A stretch of DNA of 64,000 bases from Streptomyces atratus (lineage in GTDB: Bacteria; Actinomycetota; Actinomycetes; Streptomycetales; Streptomycetaceae), in assembly GCF_900119365.1 (NCBI RefSeq), contig NZ_FPJO01000034.1, positions 1 to 64,000 of the forward strand, given 5' to 3'. The translations under genes and the position numbers were made by a program. Positions 7,280 to 17,214 of the stretch are shown here, piece by piece. The notes beneath the pieces were generated by a model. The model saw only the letters and a program-made list of their open reading frames with translations. It was not told where the DNA came from and ran no database searches. Position 1 is the first letter of the stretch; every line of letters begins with the position of its first letter.

Positions 7280-7828
7280 CTACGAGGCAAGACTGACAGT
7301 CGCGCCGACCGCGTCGAGGGCGAGATGCCATGGGTAGGCCTGCGGGTTGCCCTGTTTTGGAGGGTGCGACTCGTACCCGTCCTGCCCATCGAGGAAGACC
7401 ACGCCCTGGCTGCGGAGGTCGGCGATGCTGCGGGCCACGGCCGGCTGAGCGGCCTGCGCCTGATTGAAGTAGGGCATGGCCAGTGCGGGCACGCCCATGT
7501 GTACGCCCTCGGAGATGAGCCCGAGCGCGAGCGTGTCCGAGATGCCGCCGCCCCACTTGTTCAGGCTGGTGCAGCTGAGCGGCGCGAACAGCATCGCGTC
7601 AGCGTTGGGCAGCGCGTCTTTCTCCCGGGGGAGCTTGTACCGAGACCGCACGGGGTGCCCGGTCAGCTTCTCCAGCTCGCCCATTCGCGGCTCCCACCAG
7701 GCCGCTGCCGACGGTGTCAGGATCAGGCAGGTGTCCCAGCCGCGGGCCTGGGCTTGGCGAACCCCCTCGTCGATGTACTGGGTCGGGCCGGCCGCGCAGG
7801 CGATGAGATAGAGAACTCGCTTCGTCAT
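7280..7828 (-). CDS. Flavoprotein (phosphopantothenoylcysteine decarboxylase-like fold)
   Basis: A 182-residue protein. MTKRVLYLIACAAGP opens a Rossmann-like strand-loop of the flavoprotein superfamily (PF02441); ILTPSAAAWW, DAMLFAPLSCTSLNKWGGGI and PALAMPYFNQAQ correspond to the FMN-contacting loops of HFCD proteins. The typical His of true decarboxylases is not clear, so substrate and reaction are unknown. ATG 7828 overlaps the stop of the upstream regulator (ATGA), implying coupled translation. Such flavoproteins are common next to XRE-TPR regulators in Streptomyces; their role there is undetermined. Confidence 0.8.
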   Translation of the reverse strand: MTKRVLYLIACAAGPTQYIDEGVRQAQARGWDTCLILTPSAAAWWEPRMGELEKLTGHPVRSRYKLPREKDALPNADAMLFAPLSCTSLNKWGGGISDTLALGLISEGVHMGVPALAMPYFNQAQAAQPAVARSIADLRSQGVVFLDGQDGYESHPPKQGNPQAYPWHLALDAVGATVSLAS

Positions 7829-8805
7829 GCCGGGAGTCCACATCGCGCGGCCAGGCGACGCAAGTCCCCGCCGGGAACCGGGGTCGCCCCGACCACGTCG
7901 GCCACCAGGTCGACCGTGGACTGTCGGCCGATGACCTCTTCCGGGGTCAGCCGCGCCGCCTCGATCAGCGAGTCCGCCGCAGTCTCCTTGCGCCGTGTCA
8001 AGAGCTGAGCGCGTGCCATCGTGATGAGGTGCTGCGCCTGCCGCTCCTTCGACAGCCCATGCAGTGCTTCGCCCTCGAGCCCGTCCGCGGCCTCGATCGC
8101 TGACCACCCGTCCTCGAACCTGGTCAGCACATCCACCCGGTGCAGCCCGACGTTCGTCGGCCCGAACATCGTGTAATCCTCGTCGAGGTCGGCGCCCTGC
8201 TGGTCAGCCACCTCGGCAGCCTGGTCCACGTGCTCACTGGCTTGCCGAACCGCGGCCGTCGACCGGTCCAGGGATGCGGCTGCGACCGCCGCGGACAGGT
8301 ACAGCATGCCGAGCGTCGACAGCCCCAGCGGTCCGCTTGCCTCCAGCTCTGTGGACAGGCGCCGCGCTGCCCCTATGGCGAAGTCCACGGCCGCGCGCGG
8401 CTGCTGCTGGTACGTGAGCGACTTCGCTACCCGTCTCGATGCCGAACCGATCGCCACTGCATCGCCGGAGCGCTCGGCCGCAGCCAGGGCTCGGTCGGCA
8501 ACCACCGCAGCCTGCACGGCCGTTGCCGGGCCGTACTTGTGGAGGAATGAGGCCGTCAGCTGCAGAACGCGCGATAGCAGGGCGTGAGCCTCGCTGGCCT
8601 CAGCGCCGGCCCGCGCGGCGGACTGCCTGGACCTGACGATCAGCGCGGGCAGGTCTCGGCCGAGCGCCCCGTAATGACAGGCCTGGAACGCCTCGCAGCA
8701 GTAAGTGAGCCGTCGCCGCAGCTCCGCGAGCGGCGGGGGATCCCCGTCCTCGTCGTCGTTGTGGTACAGGACATCGATGACAGCCAGCGCCTCGACAGGC
8801 GGCAT
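7825..8805 (-). CDS. TPR-like regulator lacking its N-terminal HTH domain
   Basis: A 326-residue all-helical protein matching the C-terminal part of Streptomyces XRE-type regulators (LAELRRRLTYCCEAFQACHY, ADRALAAAERSGDAVAIGSA, STLGMLYLSAAVAAA). These proteins normally begin with a DNA-binding HTH of about 80 residues; none is found upstream in any frame to the end of uppP. The start used (ATG 8805) has no obvious ribosome site. I read it as the surviving part of a regulator that lost its DNA-binding end by deletion, possibly a pseudogene. Stop overlaps the flavoprotein start. Confidence 0.65.
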   Translation of the reverse strand: MPPVEALAVIDVLYHNDDEDGDPPPLAELRRRLTYCCEAFQACHYGALGRDLPALIVRSRQSAARAGAEASEAHALLSRVLQLTASFLHKYGPATAVQAAVVADRALAAAERSGDAVAIGSASRRVAKSLTYQQQPRAAVDFAIGAARRLSTELEASGPLGLSTLGMLYLSAAVAAASLDRSTAAVRQASEHVDQAAEVADQQGADLDEDYTMFGPTNVGLHRVDVLTRFEDGWSAIEAADGLEGEALHGLSKERQAQHLITMARAQLLTRRKETAADSLIEAARLTPEEVIGRQSTVDLVADVVGATPVPGGDLRRLAARCGLPA

Positions 8806-8948
8806 GGTCGCCGAGGGCGGCTGAGGGGGCCTGACCAGGGTGAGGTCGCGGTCCGCCCCTCCAGGTGGCGGCCTCGCCCTGGTTCAGTTGCGTGGGAGAT
8901 CGAATGGGAGACGAGTGAGGGATGATCATGTCGAGCGGGCTCGAATCG

Positions 8949-8966
8949 TCTCTAATTCTCTCTAAT
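8949..8966 (-). promoter_or_regulatory. Paired direct repeats tctctaat, one helical turn apart
   Basis: tctctaat occurs at 8949-8956 and 8959-8966, 10 bp apart, in a locally AT-rich island (gtctctaattctctctaata) that contrasts with its surroundings. It lies about 145 bp upstream of the truncated regulator gene and could be its old operator or promoter. Only the repeat is seen; the role is inferred. The remaining sequence from 8806 to 9020 shows no gene. Confidence 0.35.
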
Positions 8967-9020
8967 AATCTCCATCTGAAGTCGGGGGATTGGGTGCTGG
9001 GAAACGCCCCCATCGGACCC

Positions 9021-9893
9021 TCAGCCCGCCGACTCACCCGCGTGCGGGCTCAGCACACCGGCCGCCACCAGCGCGAACAGCAGCACGCCGAGCAGTACGC
9101 GGTAGATGACGAACGGCATGAAGCTCTTGGTCGTGATGAACTTCATGAACCAGGCGATGACCGCGTACCCCACACCGAACGCGATGACCGTCGCGAAGAT
9201 CGTCGGCCCCCATGACACATGTCCCTCACCCGCGTCCTTCAGCTCGAAGACCCCCGAGGCGAGCACCGCCGGGATCGCGAGCAGGAAGGAGTACCGTGCC
9301 GCAGCCTCGCGGGTGTACCCCATCAGCAGACCGCCGCTGATGGTGGCTCCGGAGCGGGAGACACCCGGGATCAGGGCCATCGCCTGACAGAAACCGAAGA
9401 TCAGGCCGTCCTTCACCCCGAGTTCCTTGAGCGTCTTGCGCTCCTTGGCGGCCCGGTGCTTCCCGCCCGCCTCGTCGCGGGCGGCGAGCCGGTCGGCGAT
9501 TCCCAGGACGACACCCATCACGATCAGCGTGGTGGCGATCAGCCGCAGATCACGGAACGGGCCCTCGATCTGGTCCTTGAACGTCACACCGAGCACGCCG
9601 ATGGGGATGGAGCCCACGATGACCAGCCAGCCCATCTGGGCGTCGTGGTCGCCGCGCATCGACCGGTCGGTCAGTGAACGGAACCAGGCCGAGACGATCC
9701 GGACGATGTCCTTGCGGAAGTAGATGAGGACTGCCGCCTCCGTGCCGATCTGGGTGATGGCGGTGAACGCCGCACCCGGGTCGTGCCAGCCGGCGAACGC
9801 AGCGGTGAGCCGCAGATGCGCGCTGGAGGAAATCGGCAGGAACTCGGTCAGTCCCTGAACGAGGCCCAGGACGAACGATTCGAACCAGCTCAT
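9021..9893 (-). CDS. uppP: Undecaprenyl-diphosphatase UppP/BacA
   Basis: A 290-residue polytopic membrane protein that dephosphorylates undecaprenyl diphosphate to recycle the lipid carrier of peptidoglycan synthesis; over-expression gives bacitracin resistance in other bacteria. The two signature loops are visible: GLVQGLTEFLPISSSAHL (catalytic Glu17 and Ser cluster) and IPGVSRSGAT (catalytic Arg, about residue 177). The cytosolic loop KHRAAKERKTLKELGVK lies between helices. ATG 9893 (MSWFESF) is chosen over upstream codons because it starts at the first membrane helix, as in homologues. Length is normal. Confidence 0.96.
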   Translation of the reverse strand: MSWFESFVLGLVQGLTEFLPISSSAHLRLTAAFAGWHDPGAAFTAITQIGTEAAVLIYFRKDIVRIVSAWFRSLTDRSMRGDHDAQMGWLVIVGSIPIGVLGVTFKDQIEGPFRDLRLIATTLIVMGVVLGIADRLAARDEAGGKHRAAKERKTLKELGVKDGLIFGFCQAMALIPGVSRSGATISGGLLMGYTREAAARYSFLLAIPAVLASGVFELKDAGEGHVSWGPTIFATVIAFGVGYAVIAWFMKFITTKSFMPFVIYRVLLGVLLFALVAAGVLSPHAGESAG

Positions 9894-10105
9894 GGGGCTT
9901 TGGCCATCCCGGGGGTGCTCGTGCATCGGCCGACGGCAGCGAGGGCCGTCGGCAGCGTGCGCATTGCGGTCGATTGAGGGCAGACCCGTCACGGGCCCGG
10001 ATGTCTTCGGTCGGTCGCGGGCAGGGTACCGCCCTCAGATGAACAGCGTTACGCGTACCCCCGGGTCGCCCCACCGCCCCGGCGCAGGGCGCCGTGCGCA
10101 CCGGC

Positions 10106-10819
10106 TCACCCCGCAGTCAGGCGGTGGCGCTTGCGCCAGGCGACGACGGCCGCGCCGAGCCCCGTCAGCACGATGAAGCCCATCGCGGCGAGGAACGCCG
10201 GAGACGTCGGTGACGAGGCCTCGCTGCCCGCGACGACATACGCCGCGGTGTTCGGGATCGAGCCGAGCCCGGTCGCCACCAGGAACGGCAGATACCCCAT
10301 CCGCGACACCGCCGCGCAGTAGTTGGCCGCCGCGAACGGCACACCCGGGAACAGCCGCAGCGCCAGCATCGAACGGAACCCGTGCCTGCTCAACTGGCCG
10401 TCCGCGGCCTTCAGCCACCGCCCGCGCAGCAGCGTACGGAGCGCGTCCTGCCCCAGCACCCGGCCCAGCCCGAACGAGATGCCCGCACCGAGCACCGTCC
10501 CCGCCAGCGCGGCGGTCAGTCCCGCCTGCGTACCGAAGAGCGCACCGGCGGCGAGATTGAGCAGCGGCCGCGGAACGAAAGCCACGGTGCACACGCCGTA
10601 CGCGACACCGAACAGGATCACCGCGACGGCGCCACCGCTGAGCCGGGCGGGCCAGCCGGTGGCGAGCAGCCGCTGGGGTTCGAGGAGGAGCATCGTCGCC
10701 GCGGCGCCCAGCAGCAGGGCCACGAGCAGCGAGAACCGGGACCAGGGCGAGAGCAGCGCCCTCGTACAGCGCACGGCGAGGCCGGTGGCGGGCCGGGCGG
10801 CGGGGACGGGGTCGAGCAT
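10106..10819 (-). CDS. TVP38/TMEM64-family (VTT domain) membrane protein
   Basis: A 237-residue integral membrane protein. The VTT/SNARE-associated core runs from about residue 70 (VPRPLLNLAAGALFGTQAGL) through the glycine-rich GTVLGAGISFGLGRVLGQDA to the conserved RLFPGVPFAAANYCAA and LGSIPNTAAYVVAGS segments; the F/RLxPxxPF motif is characteristic. VTT proteins include DedA relatives that act in lipid-carrier flipping or transport; the substrate of this TVP38-type branch is not established. It precedes uppP on the same strand (about 210 bp apart), an interesting but unproven functional link to lipid carrier recycling. Confidence 0.85.
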   Translation of the reverse strand: MLDPVPAARPATGLAVRCTRALLSPWSRFSLLVALLLGAAATMLLLEPQRLLATGWPARLSGGAVAVILFGVAYGVCTVAFVPRPLLNLAAGALFGTQAGLTAALAGTVLGAGISFGLGRVLGQDALRTLLRGRWLKAADGQLSRHGFRSMLALRLFPGVPFAAANYCAAVSRMGYLPFLVATGLGSIPNTAAYVVAGSEASSPTSPAFLAAMGFIVLTGLGAAVVAWRKRHRLTAG

Positions 10820-10999
10820 GCGGGGAGAGTAACCGACGCCGGTGTCCGATCGCCGTGATGTGCGTGGCGGCAGCCGGGCGGCCGAGACCGCGCCCCGCGC
10901 CCGCTCCGGTGGCCGGCGCGGGCCGAACGCCTTTGCGGGACCGGGGTGCCGCCCGAAAACCATTCGACGCGGCCATGCCCGTCCGACATGATCGGACCC

Positions 11000-11137
11000 A
11001 TGTTCCGGTACGCCTTCCTCGCAGCGCCGTCCGCAGTCGCGGACGCGCCGAAGGCTGCCGTGAGCCCCGTCACCGCAGCACTCTTCGCAGCAGCGTTCAC
11101 CGCTGCCGCGGCGCCCATCGGCGGCGCCCGAAGCTGA
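11000..11137 (+). CDS. Possible 45-aa leader ORF ahead of tuf3
   Basis: ATG 11000 opens MFRYAFLAAPSAVADAPKAA followed by an alanine-rich stretch ending IGGARS, with its TGA at the foot of the 11136-11178 hairpin. The alanine-rich composition can arise by chance in this GC content, and no strong ribosome site is visible, so this is tentative. If translated, it would sit like a leader peptide between the promoter and the EF-Tu gene. Confidence 0.25.
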   Translation: MFRYAFLAAPSAVADAPKAAVSPVTAALFAAAFTAAAAPIGGARS

Positions 11138-11178
11138 CCCTCCCCCGACAGTCCGGCGGACCCCGCAAGGGGAGGGTC
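11136..11178 (+). terminator. Hairpin in the tuf3 leader (possible attenuator)
   Basis: Arms gaccctcccc (11136-11145) and ggggagggtc (11169-11178) pair perfectly around 23 bases. It lies 51 bp upstream of the EF-Tu start on the same strand, overlapping the stop codon of the short ORF, so it is in the position of a transcription attenuator or the terminator of the small ORF. The remainder of 10820-11229 holds no other feature I can support. Confidence 0.5.
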
Positions 11179-11229
11179 GGCCGGGCCCTGGGGTCTTCTC
11201 TCTCAGCTTCGAACACCAAGGAATGAACC

Positions 11230-12405
<1,176 letters not shown>

Positions 12406-12420
12406 ACGGCGACGCACCAA

Positions 12421-12454
12421 GGGCCCGCCTCCCGTACCCCACGGGGGCGGGCCC
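12421..12454 (+). terminator. Terminator of the EF-Tu gene
   Basis: Arms gggcccgcc (12421-12429) and ggcgggccc (12446-12454) with an inner cccgt/acggg pair, one bulged base and an acccc loop. It begins 16 bp after the EF-Tu stop and ends 24 bp before the patatin start, so the two genes are probably separate transcripts. Confidence 0.8.
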
Positions 12455-12478
12455 GGTGTCGTGCGCAAGACTGACGGC

Positions 12479-13324
12479 ATGACAGACACAGCACTGGTAC
12501 TGGGTTCCGGCGGTGTCACCGGCGGCGCCTGGGAGACCGGAATCCTGCACGGGCTCGCGAAGTCGGGCGTGGACCTCTCCGCAGCGGATCTGATCATCGG
12601 CAGCTCCGCGGGAGCCATGGTCGGCGCACAGCTGGCCTCCGGACTGCTCGGCCTTCCCGAACTCTACGAACTCCAGCTCGCCGATCCGCAGGACATCACG
12701 GGCGGCAAGCTCGGCATGCTCACCCTGCTGCGCTACGCGGGGGCCGTACTGTCCGCCCGCACCCCCGAGGCGTACGGCCGGAAGCTCGGCAGGATCGCGC
12801 AGGACGCCCGGCTCGGCGTCACCGCGGAGCAACGGCGCGCGGCGATCGAGGGCCGTCTGCTGTCGCCCGAGTGGCCGGGGCGCCCCCTGATCGTCACCGC
12901 CGTCGACGCCACGACCGGCGAACTCCACACCTTCGACAAGGACAGCGGGGTGTCCCTCGCCGACGCCGTCACCGCGAGCTCCGCGGTCCCCGCCGTATGG
13001 CCCGTCGCCCGCATCGACGGGCGGTCCTGGATCGACGGCGGGGTGCACTCCACGGCCAACGCCCAGCTCGCCGCCGGGTACGGACGCGTCGTCGTCATCG
13101 CGCCGTCGGCCAGCGGCAACAAGGCCATCGCCTCGCCGGGTTCGCAGGCGGCCGCGCTCGCCGCGAACGGGGCCCGGGTCGAGGTCATCACCCCGGACGC
13201 GGCGGCGAAGAAGGCCTTCGGCCGCAACCCCCTCGACCCGAGCTGCCGTGCCGCAGCCGCGCGCGCCGGGCTCGCCCAGTCGGCGGCACACACCGAAGCC
13301 GTGGCCGCGGTCCTGAGCAGCTGA
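12479..13324 (+). CDS. Patatin-like phospholipase
   Basis: A 281-residue patatin-family serine lipid acyl hydrolase. It starts with the oxyanion-hole loop LVLGSGGVTGGAW (7-19), has the nucleophile elbow GSSAG with Ser43, and the catalytic dyad Asp in WIDGGVHS (near residue 185). No signal peptide, so it is probably cytoplasmic or membrane-peripheral. ATG 12479 places the glycine-rich loop at the N-terminus as in relatives; the open frame upstream overlaps the EF-Tu gene and is rejected. The natural lipid substrate is unknown. Confidence 0.88.
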   Translation: MTDTALVLGSGGVTGGAWETGILHGLAKSGVDLSAADLIIGSSAGAMVGAQLASGLLGLPELYELQLADPQDITGGKLGMLTLLRYAGAVLSARTPEAYGRKLGRIAQDARLGVTAEQRRAAIEGRLLSPEWPGRPLIVTAVDATTGELHTFDKDSGVSLADAVTASSAVPAVWPVARIDGRSWIDGGVHSTANAQLAAGYGRVVVIAPSASGNKAIASPGSQAAALAANGARVEVITPDAAAKKAFGRNPLDPSCRAAAARAGLAQSAAHTEAVAAVLSS

Positions 13325-13346
13325 TCCGGCACCCCACAATGGGGGA

Positions 13347-14192
13347 GTGAACGACTCGATACCGGTCATCCGGGACGTGGACCAGGGCACCGCCAGGCTT
13401 CTCCCCGACGTGGACCGGGACAGGGCCTGGCTGCTCACCGTCGACGGCGCGCCCCAGTCCTACGTAGACCTCGACGCGCCGGACCATCTCGAATTCGAGT
13501 ACGCGCGACGGCTCGCCCATGTCATCGACTGCGCGGCGGCACCGGGCGCACCGCTGGACGTGCTCCACCTCGGCGGCGGTGCGCTCACCCTGCCCCGCTA
13601 TGTCGCCGCGGCCAGGCCCGGCTCCCGCCAGGACGTCGCCGAGGCCGACCTCGGGCTCCTCGAACTGGTCGCCGAGCAGCTGCCGGTCCCCGACGGCAGC
13701 GGGATCACCGTGCACGGCGCGGACGCCCGCAGCCGACTGGAACAGACCGCGCCCGGCTCCCTCGACGTCCTGATCGCGGATGTCTTCGGCGGCTCGCGGG
13801 TCCCCGCCCACCTCACCACCGTCGAGTACGCACAGGCTGCCCGCCGGTCGCTGCGGGACGGCGGAATCTACGCCGCCAACCTCGCGGACGGTGCGCCCTT
13901 CGACTTCCTCCGCTCCCAACTGGCCACCTTCGCGGCCGTCTTCGAGGAACTCGCACTGATCGCCGAACCCGCGGTGCTGCGCGGCCGGCGCTTCGGCAAC
14001 CTCGTCCTCGTCGCTTCCCCGAGCCCCATCGACACCGCGACGCTGACCCGCCGCTGCGCCGCCGACGCCTTCCCCGCCAGGGTCGAGCACGGCGCCGCGC
14101 TGGACCGGCTCACCGGTGCCGCCGAGCCGGTCAGGGACGGGATGGCGGTCGCCTCACCCGAGCCGCCCGACGGAGCCTTCAGCATCGGCTGA
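13347..14192 (+). CDS. Spermidine synthase-like SAM-dependent methyltransferase
   Basis: A 281-residue Rossmann methyltransferase of the fused spermidine synthase-like type common in actinomycetes. The SAM-binding motif is VLHLGGGALTLPRYVAAARP (about 70-89), followed by an acidic end (VAEADLGLLEL) and DVLIADVFGGSRVPAHL, corresponding to the aminopropyltransferase active-site loop but without a complete polyamine-binding set. The reaction is therefore not assignable. Its last 39 bp overlap the 3' end of the convergent MFS gene on the other strand. GTG or ATG alternatives: ATG-like start at 13347 is GTG with ggggga upstream. Confidence 0.82.
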   Translation: MNDSIPVIRDVDQGTARLLPDVDRDRAWLLTVDGAPQSYVDLDAPDHLEFEYARRLAHVIDCAAAPGAPLDVLHLGGGALTLPRYVAAARPGSRQDVAEADLGLLELVAEQLPVPDGSGITVHGADARSRLEQTAPGSLDVLIADVFGGSRVPAHLTTVEYAQAARRSLRDGGIYAANLADGAPFDFLRSQLATFAAVFEELALIAEPAVLRGRRFGNLVLVASPSPIDTATLTRRCAADAFPARVEHGAALDRLTGAAEPVRDGMAVASPEPPDGAFSIG

Positions 14193-15452
14193 GGCCGGCC
14201 CCCGGTCCTTCGCCACCTCGGTGGCGGGGGCCCGGGTCAGACCGCGCACCTCCGGCACGAACAGCACGGCCCCGGTGACCAGCACGATCAGCGCCGCACA
14301 GCCCCACAGGGCCTCGCTCCGCCCGACCAGCGATTCCACCGGACCGGCGAGCGCGGTGGCCACCGGCATCATCGCCACCGAGCCGAACCAGTCGTACGCC
14401 GAGACCCGGGAGAGCTTCTCCTCCGGGATCTCCTGATGCATGGCCGTCATCCACGAGACCCCGAACACCTCGATGGCCGCCCCGCTGACGAACATCACCA
14501 CGCAGAGCGCGCCCACCGGCAGCGGCACCGCGAGGCCCGCCGCCGGCAGCGCCAGCGGGAAGACGCAGAGCGTTCCGGCGAGCAACAGCCGTTGGGGCTT
14601 CCAGCGCAGCATCAGCAGCGCCCCGCCCAAGGTGCCGGCCCCGAACGCGGCGAGCGCGAATCCCCAGGGGCGGGCGCCACCGAGCTCGTCCCTGGCGACC
14701 AGCGGACCGTACACCGACTCCGCCGCACCCACCGCGGCGACCACCACCGAGAACTGCGCGACGATGCTCCACAGCCAGGGGCGGCCGACGAACTCCTGCC
14801 AGCCGTCCCGCATATCGGCGAGCAGACCGCCGCCCGGCGCGCGCGGGGGGATGTGGCTGACGTCCAGGAACGCGCGCAGCGCACCCGCCACCGCGAAGGC
14901 GGCGGCATCGACGGCCAGCACCCAGCCCGGATCCATTGCCGCGATCATGGCGCCGCCGAGTGCCGCACCGCCGATCGTCGCGCCCTGCATGGCCATCCGG
15001 AACAGCGCGAAGGCGCGACTCGCCTGCTCACGGCTGACGCTGGACATCAGCATGCCCTCGGCCGCCGGGTTGAAGAACGCCTGCCCGGTGCCGCACAACG
15101 CGGTGAGCAGCATCATCTGCCACAGCTTCGGATCGCCGGCCAGGACCAGCCAGGCGAACGCGGCCTGCGAGAGGCAGTTGAGGGTGTTCGCCGCGACCAT
15201 CACCCGGTGGCGCGGCAGCCGGTCCGCGATCGCGCCCCCGACCAGCAGGAAGAGCACCAGGGGCGCGGTCCTGGCGGCGGCCACCAGACCGACGTCGCCG
15301 CCGTCACCGCCCGCCTCCAGCACGGCGAACGCCGCCGCGATCAGCGCGCCATGGGTACCCAGGCCCGTGATGATCGCGGCGGCGGTGAGCAGACGGTAGT
15401 TGCGGCCGGGACGCAGCGGACGGTACTCGGGGGCGGAGGCGACAGTCACCAA
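14154..15452 (-). CDS. MFS transporter
   Basis: A 432-residue major facilitator with about 12 predicted helices. The loop 2-3 motif is GGAIADRLPRHRVMVAANTL (G-x-x-x-D-R-x-x-R-R/H), typical of the MFS_3/DHA-like drug or enterobactin-exporter group; TALCGTGQAFFNPAAEGMLM and a central cytoplasmic loop (DVSHIPPRAPGGGLLADMRD) separate the two six-helix halves. The C-terminal tail is soluble and acidic. Probably an exporter of small molecules; substrate unknown. The tail-to-tail overlap with the methyltransferase gene leaves no room for a terminator between them. Confidence 0.88.
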   Translation of the reverse strand: MVTVASAPEYRPLRPGRNYRLLTAAAIITGLGTHGALIAAAFAVLEAGGDGGDVGLVAAARTAPLVLFLLVGGAIADRLPRHRVMVAANTLNCLSQAAFAWLVLAGDPKLWQMMLLTALCGTGQAFFNPAAEGMLMSSVSREQASRAFALFRMAMQGATIGGAALGGAMIAAMDPGWVLAVDAAAFAVAGALRAFLDVSHIPPRAPGGGLLADMRDGWQEFVGRPWLWSIVAQFSVVVAAVGAAESVYGPLVARDELGGARPWGFALAAFGAGTLGGALLMLRWKPQRLLLAGTLCVFPLALPAAGLAVPLPVGALCVVMFVSGAAIEVFGVSWMTAMHQEIPEEKLSRVSAYDWFGSVAMMPVATALAGPVESLVGRSEALWGCAALIVLVTGAVLFVPEVRGLTRAPATEVAKDRGPASADAEGSVGRLG

Positions 15453-15511
15453 GGGACTATCGCCGCCGCACCCCTCGCCGTGCCAACTGTTTTCCGGGGG
15501 AGGGAAACGGG

Positions 15512-16561
15512 TCAGTCGGTCTTGACGACGTCCACCAGCCGCACGGTGCTGAGGATCTTCTGGATCGTCGTGTCCGGGAGTTCGTCCTTGACGGAGTCGG
15601 CTCCGTACAGGACCCAGGACGCGAACTCACCCTTCTTGTTCTTGAAGGTGAAGGCGATCGTCTTGCCGTCGCTGTCGCACTTCTTCTTCTTCGTGACGTT
15701 CGGGGCGGTGGCGGTGACGACCTGGCCGGTGAGGCCCGACTTGGTGGTGTACTGCTTGGCCTCGGTGAACTTGATGGTGCTCTCCGGCATGTGCTGCGCG
15801 TAGGCGGCCCACGCCCAGGTGCCGGCCTCGCTGTGGGCGTTCTTGGCGGCGTCGGTGGCGCCCTGGGCGCCCCTGGTGCCGGCGCTCGCGAGGCTCATGT
15901 CCTCCTTGACGCCGTCCTTGTCGGAGTCGTCCACGCACCACTTCTTCTGGTAGTACGACGGCGCGGAGAAGCCGATGAGGGGCGATTTGTCGCCCTTCTT
16001 GTCGTCCTCGAAGTACGAGAACGTGCCGGGCGTTCCGACCTCCCAGTCGCCGGGCACGTCGAACTGGGTGCCCCACTTGGGGTTGGTGACGACCTTCCAG
16101 CCGGGGATGAGGGGCTTGGGGTCCCCGTCGTCGCCGCGCGGGTTCGCCCCGTCGGAGGCCGACTCGGACGGCTTGGCGGGCGCCGAGGACTGCTTGTCGT
16201 CGGCGACATCCTTGCCCTTGTCGTCCTTGTTCATCACGACGACACCGGTCACCACGGCGGCCACGACGACAGCGGTGGCCGCGACGATCGCGACGGCGGT
16301 GGTCTTCTTCTTGTTGTCGCCGGGCTGCGGCGGACCGGGCGGGCCGGGCACCGCGTACTGCGGCACGGTCGGCTGCTGGTGCGGGTTCGGCTGCGCATAG
16401 CCGGACTGCTGTCCCTGCTGCGGATGCCCCGGTTGTCCCTGCTGCTGATATCCCGGCTGCTGATAGGGATTCGGCTGCTGGTACCCCGGCTGCTGGTACG
16501 GGTTCTGATTCTGGTCCTGCGGGTTTTGCTCGCCCCCGGGCGGCTGCTGTCCTGGCCACAT
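15512..16561 (-). CDS. Membrane-anchored protein with Gln/Pro-rich cytoplasmic tail (DUF8017-like)
   Basis: A 349-residue single-pass protein. Residues 1-82 are a low-complexity PYQQPGYQQPN-type region; a basic stop (DNKKK) precedes one helix, AVAIVAATAVVVAAVVTGVV (about 88-107); then a Lys/Asp/Ser linker and an extracellular domain (about 145-349) with WKVVTNPKWGTQFDVPGDWE, two Cys (KKWCVDD, KKKCDSD) and VLYGADSVKD. This is the layout of many Streptomyces surface proteins of unknown role; the domain resembles DUF8017 from memory. Lys- and Asp-rich codon use differs from neighbouring enzymes but fits a surface protein. Confidence 0.75.
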   Translation of the reverse strand: MWPGQQPPGGEQNPQDQNQNPYQQPGYQQPNPYQQPGYQQQGQPGHPQQGQQSGYAQPNPHQQPTVPQYAVPGPPGPPQPGDNKKKTTAVAIVAATAVVVAAVVTGVVVMNKDDKGKDVADDKQSSAPAKPSESASDGANPRGDDGDPKPLIPGWKVVTNPKWGTQFDVPGDWEVGTPGTFSYFEDDKKGDKSPLIGFSAPSYYQKKWCVDDSDKDGVKEDMSLASAGTRGAQGATDAAKNAHSEAGTWAWAAYAQHMPESTIKFTEAKQYTTKSGLTGQVVTATAPNVTKKKKCDSDGKTIAFTFKNKKGEFASWVLYGADSVKDELPDTTIQKILSTVRLVDVVKTD

Positions 16562-16699
16562 GGCGAGTAACGATAGAGGGGTGGTGGCCGGTCTGCTACG
16601 CCCGCCCCCGTGTGCGGACGGTGAAGGATGTGATCTAGGCGGGTGCCGGGGGGTTTCCGGGGATGGTCAAAGAGTTCTACTCATAAGTAACATCTGGTC

Positions 16700-17152
16700 A
16701 TGAGCGCTGAACAGATGACCGTCGGCGAGATGCTCGTCGCGACGGTCCCGATGGCCCGGACCCTCAATCTCGAATTCCTGGAGACGACCGCCGAGCGCGC
16801 GGTGGTCCGCCTGCCGGACCAGGCCGAGTACCACAACCACATCGGCGGACCGCACGCCGGAGCGATGTTCACGCTGGCGGAGTCGGCGAGCGGGGCGATC
16901 GTCATCGCCGCCTTCGGCGACCAGATGTCGCGCGCCGTGCCGCTGGCGGTGAAGGCGGAGATCGGCTACAAGAAGCTGGCCAAGGGCGTCGTCACCGCGA
17001 CGGCGACCCTCGGTCGCCCGGTGGCCGAGGTCATCGCCGAACTGGACGCGGGCCGGCGGCCGGAGTTCCCCGTGGCCGTCGAGATCCAGCGCGCCGACGG
17101 CGCGGTGACCGGTGAGATGACGGTCGTCTGGACGCTGCGTCCCAACGCCTGA
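16700..17152 (+). CDS. Hotdog-fold thioesterase-like protein (DUF4442/PaaI type)
   Basis: A 150-residue single hotdog domain. The central helix and following strand show the family pattern HNHIGGPHAGAMFTLAESAS (about 46-65), with KAEIGYKKLAKGVVTATATL and EMTVVWTLRP forming the sheet. Such proteins hydrolyse acyl-CoA thioesters or bind acyl groups; DUF4442 members have not been assigned one substrate. ATG 16700 fits the domain. A strong terminator follows 17 bp after its stop, so it is probably monocistronic. Confidence 0.82.
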   Translation: MSAEQMTVGEMLVATVPMARTLNLEFLETTAERAVVRLPDQAEYHNHIGGPHAGAMFTLAESASGAIVIAAFGDQMSRAVPLAVKAEIGYKKLAKGVVTATATLGRPVAEVIAELDAGRRPEFPVAVEIQRADGAVTGEMTVVWTLRPNA

Positions 17153-17168
17153 TCCCGGCCGGTTCCAC

Positions 17169-17214
17169 GAAGAGCCGTCACGCACCCCAACGACAGGGCG
17201 TGTGACGGCTCTTC
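17169..17214 (+). terminator. Terminator after the hotdog-protein gene
   Basis: Arms gaagagccgtcac (17169-17181) and gtgacggctcttc (17202-17214) pair over 13 bp with a 20-base loop, extended by one G-U and one C-G pair. No U-tract, as usual in Streptomyces. Confidence 0.8.

Noticed and set aside
6596..8008. 470-codon plus-strand frame over the flavoprotein region
   Set aside because: No ribosome site and no protein-like composition; the minus-strand genes have clear families and ATGA coupling.
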